Below, piece after piece: positions 60,589-64,000 of a stretch of DNA of 64,000 nucleotides. Every line of letters begins with the position of its first letter. The stretch's first letter is position 1. This DNA is from Azotimanducus sp965220185 (GTDB taxonomy: Bacteria > Pseudomonadota > Gammaproteobacteria > Pseudomonadales > Azotimanducaceae), in contig OZ244807.1 of assembly GCA_965220185.1 (NCBI GenBank), positions 2,728,001 to 2,792,000 of the forward strand, read 5' to 3'. The notes below the pieces were generated by a model that did no database searches, was not told the DNA's origin, and saw only the letters and a program-made list of their open reading frames with translations. The position numbers and the translations under genes are program-made.

Positions 60589-60742
60589 TCCCAATGGCAG
60601 GATGGGCGGACATGATACTCGTGCGCCATCTCTCACAAGGCGAAGCGAGATCACCTACAAACATCCGGGCGCATCTCGCAGCATGACCGCTCGGCGTTCC
60701 GTGCAGACTAGCCCTTCAATTCCAACTGACAGGGCACCTGCC

Positions 60743-61225
60743 ATGCACAACTCATCCCATCCGAAAGCTCAGGCTGGCTTCAGCCTGATCGAATTACTCG
60801 TTGCCATCGCCATCATCGGCATCCTGTCAGCCGTCGCCGTACCCACGTACCAGAGCTACATCAAGAACGCCAACATGGCGCGCGTCAACACGCACATGGA
60901 TGAAGGCACGCGCTTCATCGAGAACGAAATGCGCCGATTGCAGATCAACCTCGGCATGGGTCTCGTCACAACAGCAAATATGGATACGGAACTGACCGCG
61001 GCCAAGCTCGCCGAACGGCTCAACGCATCGGGCGGCACGTCGCCCACCGGCCTAGCGGCCTACAAAGCGGGCGCACACGTCGAGGCCGACGACACCTCGG
61101 GGCAGATCGCCATTGAAGTCACCGGCAAGATTTCTGATGGCGACTACGCAGCGAAGTTCACACGACCCGCCTACGCCGACTTCGCTGGCACCACCAGCAA
61201 GACAATCAACTGGGCAGACATCTAA
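60743..61225 (+). CDS. Type IV pilin-like protein
   Basis: 160 residues from ATG 60743. A short leader ends at AQAG, followed by FSLIELLVAIAIIGILSAVA, a class III prepilin signal with Glu5 and the hydrophobic helix. The C-terminal part (FTRPAYADFAGTTSKTINWADI) is not closely PilA-like and lacks an obvious disulfide pair. It would be processed by PilD, which is not in the window. A longer upstream frame reaching 60269 overlaps the SDR promoter and is not used. Confidence 0.85.
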   Translation: MHNSSHPKAQAGFSLIELLVAIAIIGILSAVAVPTYQSYIKNANMARVNTHMDEGTRFIENEMRRLQINLGMGLVTTANMDTELTAAKLAERLNASGGTSPTGLAAYKAGAHVEADDTSGQIAIEVTGKISDGDYAAKFTRPAYADFAGTTSKTINWADI

Positions 61226-61269
61226 ATCGCAAGCCGGTAAACTTGAATACTCGTCGTTGAAAATCGCAT

Positions 61270-61668
61270 ATGAAACGCACTCGCCGATACGCATTCTCAA
61301 TTCTTGAGCTCATGCTGGTTCTCGCAGTGAGTTCAATTCTCGCCACGATCGCCGTCGTGCTGTACCAGGACTATGTGGAGACGGCCCGCCTCGGCGTGCT
61401 TGATGCAGCCATCGCCAGCATCGAGCCGTTTCAGGAGGCGCACACGCTCGAAAACGGTGCATACGCGGCAGGCTCTTGGCGCTTCGAGAGCCCGGACGAT
61501 GAGAGCCTATTCGAAGCCATTGGCTGGCGCCCGACGGACGAACATGCTGATCTTGTCGTCAGGGTCACGCTCATCAAAGCTGGCTTTCAAGTGCGTGCGA
61601 GCAACTCGTTCAACGATGCCATCTGCCGAGAATTTCCCTCGCGTCGCGCCTGTCCGGCAACACCGTGA
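61270..61668 (+). CDS. Prepilin-like protein (minor pilin)
   Basis: 132 residues. RRYAFSILELMLVLAVSSIL is a prepilin signal, but with Ala instead of Gly at -1 (YA-FSILE), which is tolerated in some minor pilins. Two cysteines lie at the C-terminus (AICREFPSRRACPATP), compatible with a D-region loop. It starts 45 bp after the first pilin gene and overlaps the next gene by 4 bp (GTGA). Confidence 0.75.
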   Translation: MKRTRRYAFSILELMLVLAVSSILATIAVVLYQDYVETARLGVLDAAIASIEPFQEAHTLENGAYAAGSWRFESPDDESLFEAIGWRPTDEHADLVVRVTLIKAGFQVRASNSFNDAICREFPSRRACPATP

Positions 61669-62420
61669 AGCTCGGCGCCATCCTCAATGTCTTTGACGAT
61701 CCGGGCAACCCCAAAGCGATCTCGAATCGTGCCCACATCCTTGCGGATTGCGGCTTTGAGAGTTTGTGGACAGCGCAGGCGATTGGCCGCGGCTTCATGG
61801 TGCACGACCCGCTGATGACGCTCGCGGTCGCGGCAGCAGTGACAGACGACATCCTGCTCGGCACAGCCGTGCTGCAAGTGCCGCTCTATCATCCGCTCGA
61901 CCTTGCGCACCGTGTCTTGTGCCTGAAGCAAATGGCAGGAGACAGGCTCGTGCTCGGCGTCGGCGCCGGTTCAACCGAACACGACTTCAACGCGCTCAAC
62001 CGTAGCTACGGTGATCGCTTCAGGGATTTTCGCCGCATGATGACTGAACTGCGGGAGATATTTGCGACCGGCAGTCTCGACGATAAAGACCTGAGTCCTT
62101 GGCCGCAGGTGAAAGGATCACCTAAGCTCTTCCTCGGCAGCTGGGGCCAAGGCGTGATACGCGCCGCGCACGAATACGACGGTTGGATCGCATCAGCCAT
62201 GTATCGCAGCGGCGATGAGATCGAGGCTGCGCTTCGCACCTACAGGCAGGCGGGTGGTGAGACAAGCGTCGTATCCACCATACCCATTCACGCAGAGACC
62301 GATTTGGGCGAGCTCAACGAGCGACTTTCGCGTTTTGCCGATATGGGTTTTGACCATGCCGTGATCGTGCAAAGAGGCGGCGGGCCACCCGCAGAAGCGA
62401 TCCGTCGGCTGCTGCCTTAA
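61665..62420 (+). CDS. Luciferase-like (LLM) flavin/F420 oxidoreductase
   Basis: 251 residues from GTG 61665, overlapping the pilin-like stop. A TIM-barrel LLM protein: LGAILNVFDDPGNPKAISNR, ADCGFESLWTAQAIGRGF, GTAVLQVPLYHPLDLAHRVL and LVLGVGAGSTEHDFNAL. The flavin-binding end GFDHAVIVQRGGGPP is present. Substrate unknown; such genes are common in marine gammaproteobacterial alkane, terpenoid or steroid clusters. It converges with the second SDR gene. Confidence 0.85.
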   Translation: MKLGAILNVFDDPGNPKAISNRAHILADCGFESLWTAQAIGRGFMVHDPLMTLAVAAAVTDDILLGTAVLQVPLYHPLDLAHRVLCLKQMAGDRLVLGVGAGSTEHDFNALNRSYGDRFRDFRRMMTELREIFATGSLDDKDLSPWPQVKGSPKLFLGSWGQGVIRAAHEYDGWIASAMYRSGDEIEAALRTYRQAGGETSVVSTIPIHAETDLGELNERLSRFADMGFDHAVIVQRGGGPPAEAIRRLLP

Positions 62421-62432
62421 GGCACCTCCTGC

Positions 62433-63206
62433 TCAGCGTGCAGGTGCTCGCAAACCGCCGTCCAAGCGGATGCATTCGCCGTTGATATATTCGTTATCTA
62501 CCAGAAAAAGTGCCAGCTTGCCAACTTCTTCCGGCTTGCCAAAGCGTTTCGGAAATTCCACAGCTTGTAGAAGGTGATCTTTTACTTTCTCAGGCGAGCT
62601 CAACATCATGTCCGTACCGATGATGCCCGGCACAATAGTGTTGACACGGATACCGATGCTCGACAGATCGCGAGCAGCGGTGATTGTCATACCGATAATG
62701 GCGGCCTTGCCTGCAGAATACGCGACCTGCCCCATTTGCCCTTCGATGCCGGCGACTGAGGCTGTATTGATAATCACGCCGCGCTCACCACTCTCAGTGA
62801 GGGGCTCATTCCTAGACATGACTTCGGCGGTGTAAGCCATCATGTTGAACGTGCCGACGGCATTCAGAGCAAGGGTATCGGCGAACACTTCCGCGTCGTG
62901 AACACCCTTTCTGCCGAACAGCTTACCGCCGCCGGTGGCCCCGCCAGCGATATTGCAAATGATATGGATGGTGCCGAAATCAGTGGCGATCTGATTGATC
63001 ACTTCCTGTGCGTTGTTGCTGTCTGTAATGTCCACCTTATAGGCGCGCGTATCGCCACCGAGCTCGGCCGCCATCGCCTGAGCGCCTTGTTCGTTACAGT
63101 CGACGATGGCGACCTTCGCGCCAGCCGAATGCAGAACCCTGGCTGTCGCGCTACCCAATCCACCTGCTGCACCGGTTACAACCGCAATCTTGCCTTTAAC
63201 GTTCAT
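62433..63206 (-). CDS. SDR family 3-hydroxyacyl-CoA dehydrogenase (HSD10-like)
   Basis: 257 residues from ATG 63206 (MNVKGKIAVVTGAAGGLGSA). Features: NIAGGATGGGKLFGRKGVHD, VIINTASVAGIEGQMGQVAY with Ser and Tyr, YSAGKAAIIGMTITAARDLS and IRVNTIVPGIIGTDMM. The long insertion around LFGRKGVHDAEVFADTLALN is characteristic of the type 2 (HSD17B10) hydroxyacyl-CoA dehydrogenases. It is divergent from the acyl-CoA synthetase gene with only 62 bp between starts, implying a shared control region. Confidence 0.88.
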   Translation of the reverse strand: MNVKGKIAVVTGAAGGLGSATARVLHSAGAKVAIVDCNEQGAQAMAAELGGDTRAYKVDITDSNNAQEVINQIATDFGTIHIICNIAGGATGGGKLFGRKGVHDAEVFADTLALNAVGTFNMMAYTAEVMSRNEPLTESGERGVIINTASVAGIEGQMGQVAYSAGKAAIIGMTITAARDLSSIGIRVNTIVPGIIGTDMMLSSPEKVKDHLLQAVEFPKRFGKPEEVGKLALFLVDNEYINGECIRLDGGLRAPAR

Positions 63207-63268
63207 AGTCAATCCTTTGCTCTGCGTCTTTTCGTTAGAATCGTCTGCCGACGGGAGGTAGATGGTAG

Positions 63269-64000
63269 ATGAAATTAGCCGACCACGTACAGACACATCC
63301 AGATAAACCCGCTGTTATCACCGATTCCGGCGATTCCCTTAGTTACAAGGAACTAGAGGATCAGTCCATTGCCGTTGCCCGCTTACTCAAAGAGATGGGG
63401 TTGCAGAGAGGAGACTGCATTGGATTATTGCTGTGCAATAGCCCGTTGTACTTTGTAGTCGCTTGGGCCGCCCAGAGAAGCGGTCTCTATTACACGCCTA
63501 TCAACTGGCACCTGTCAGAGGAAGAAATCTGCTATATCGTGAAGGATTGCGAGGCCAAGGTCCTGTTTGCCGATGCGAGGCTCGGCTCATCGCTCGATGT
63601 TCTCCTCGAGAACATGCCTTCGTTACAGGGCTACTTCTCCGTGCGCGGCGAGCACCCCGGCTTTGTCTCTTTGGAAGCGGCCCTGACGGACTGCCCCGTG
63701 ACACCCTTGGAAGAGGAACCTTCCGGGATGGTCATGTTTTATTCCTCCGGCACAACCGGTCAACCCAAAGGGATAAAGCGACCGCTGCCAGAGACGGAAT
63801 ATAGTGAAAACAGCGGCCTAGAACCGCTGATGGAGAATCGCTGGGGATTTAATGATCAATCCGTCTATCTCAGCCCGGCGCCCTTGTACCACGCCGCGCC
63901 ACTCGGTTGGTGCATGAGTACACAGCGTATCGGCGGCACCGCCGTCATCATGGACAGGTTTGATCCTGAAAGGTTTCTTGCCCTAGTGGATAGATATGCA
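63269..64000 (+). CDS. AMP-dependent acyl-CoA synthetase, N-terminal part (partial)
   Basis: An open frame of 244 codons continues past the window end. It starts MKLADHVQTHPDKPAVITDS with GGGAGG upstream. The adenylate-forming signature is YSSGTTGQPKGIKRPL, preceded by PINWHLSEEEICYIVKDCEA and followed by LSPAPLYHAAPLGWCMSTQR. The pattern is that of medium- or long-chain fatty acid or branched acyl-CoA ligases. Its function probably connects to the divergent hydroxyacyl-CoA dehydrogenase. Confidence 0.9.
   Translation, partial: MKLADHVQTHPDKPAVITDSGDSLSYKELEDQSIAVARLLKEMGLQRGDCIGLLLCNSPLYFVVAWAAQRSGLYYTPINWHLSEEEICYIVKDCEAKVLFADARLGSSLDVLLENMPSLQGYFSVRGEHPGFVSLEAALTDCPVTPLEEEPSGMVMFYSSGTTGQPKGIKRPLPETEYSENSGLEPLMENRWGFNDQSVYLSPAPLYHAAPLGWCMSTQRIGGTAVIMDRFDPERFLALVDRYA

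Overview
The window looks like a chromosomal segment of a moderately GC-rich gammaproteobacterium; I cannot name the genus. The markers for this are EF-P followed by its lysine ligase EpmA, a complete Na+-translocating NADH:quinone reductase (nqrA-F), a class Ia ribonucleotide reductase with two ATP cones, the neighbourhood gmk / rph / argB / coaBC / radC, type IV prepilins and acyl-CoA/SDR-type lipid catabolism genes. No rRNA, tRNA or CRISPR array was seen.

Layout. 1-9.1 kb is mostly core: efp-epmA, a feoAB ferrous iron operon behind a good Fur box, a MerR/TPR protein, uppP, ssb, a GlpG-like rhomboid protease, and an XdhC-like/MobA-like pair. 9.1-11.1 kb is a secreted-protein gene cut by an IS481-like element, with a 4-bp target duplication whose removal restores the frame. 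11.1-18 kb holds nadK, nrdA, nrdB, a flavin split-barrel protein and an enoyl-CoA hydratase. 18.4-26.1 kb holds a Nudix hydrolase, nqrFEDCBA and a TauD-like dioxygenase. 26.1-30.2 kb is a decayed accessory region: a frameshifted AAA-ATPase-like gene, rhuM next to an hsdM stump, a deleted HigB-type toxin, and an intact secreted protein behind a promoter with a poly-G spacer. 30.2-35.3 kb holds a carotenoid oxygenase, a DUF2141 protein, a LytTR regulator, a glycosyltransferase-like/sulfotransferase pair and a small HTH gene. 35.6-42.6 kb is core again: topA, gmk, rph, argB, coaBC, radC.

43.1-48.4 kb is a compact signalling cassette: response regulator-PP2C phosphatase, RsbW-like kinase, periplasmic amino-acid-type binding protein, membrane histidine kinase, and a convergent STAS protein. 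Together they could carry a periplasmic ligand signal into a partner switch; no sigma factor is present. 48.6-54.5 kb holds a MATE pump, an alpha/beta hydrolase, hipBA and a Baeyer-Villiger-type monooxygenase. 54.6-59.8 kb is a defence-like island: RHH antitoxin, a broken RelE-like toxin, an AAA ATPase and McrBC. 59.8-64 kb carries two SDRs, two prepilin-like genes, a luciferase-like oxidoreductase and the start of an acyl-CoA synthetase.

Four related non-autonomous palindromic elements (4954, 18150, 29970, 42615), usually flanked by TA, share an internal core but carry two different kinds of terminal repeat. One of them is a clear left/right chimera. A second dispersed motif (GTGCCTGTCCCT, sometimes as a hairpin) lies between genes. 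Two homopolymeric G tracts sit at secreted-protein genes, one in coding sequence and one in a promoter spacer.
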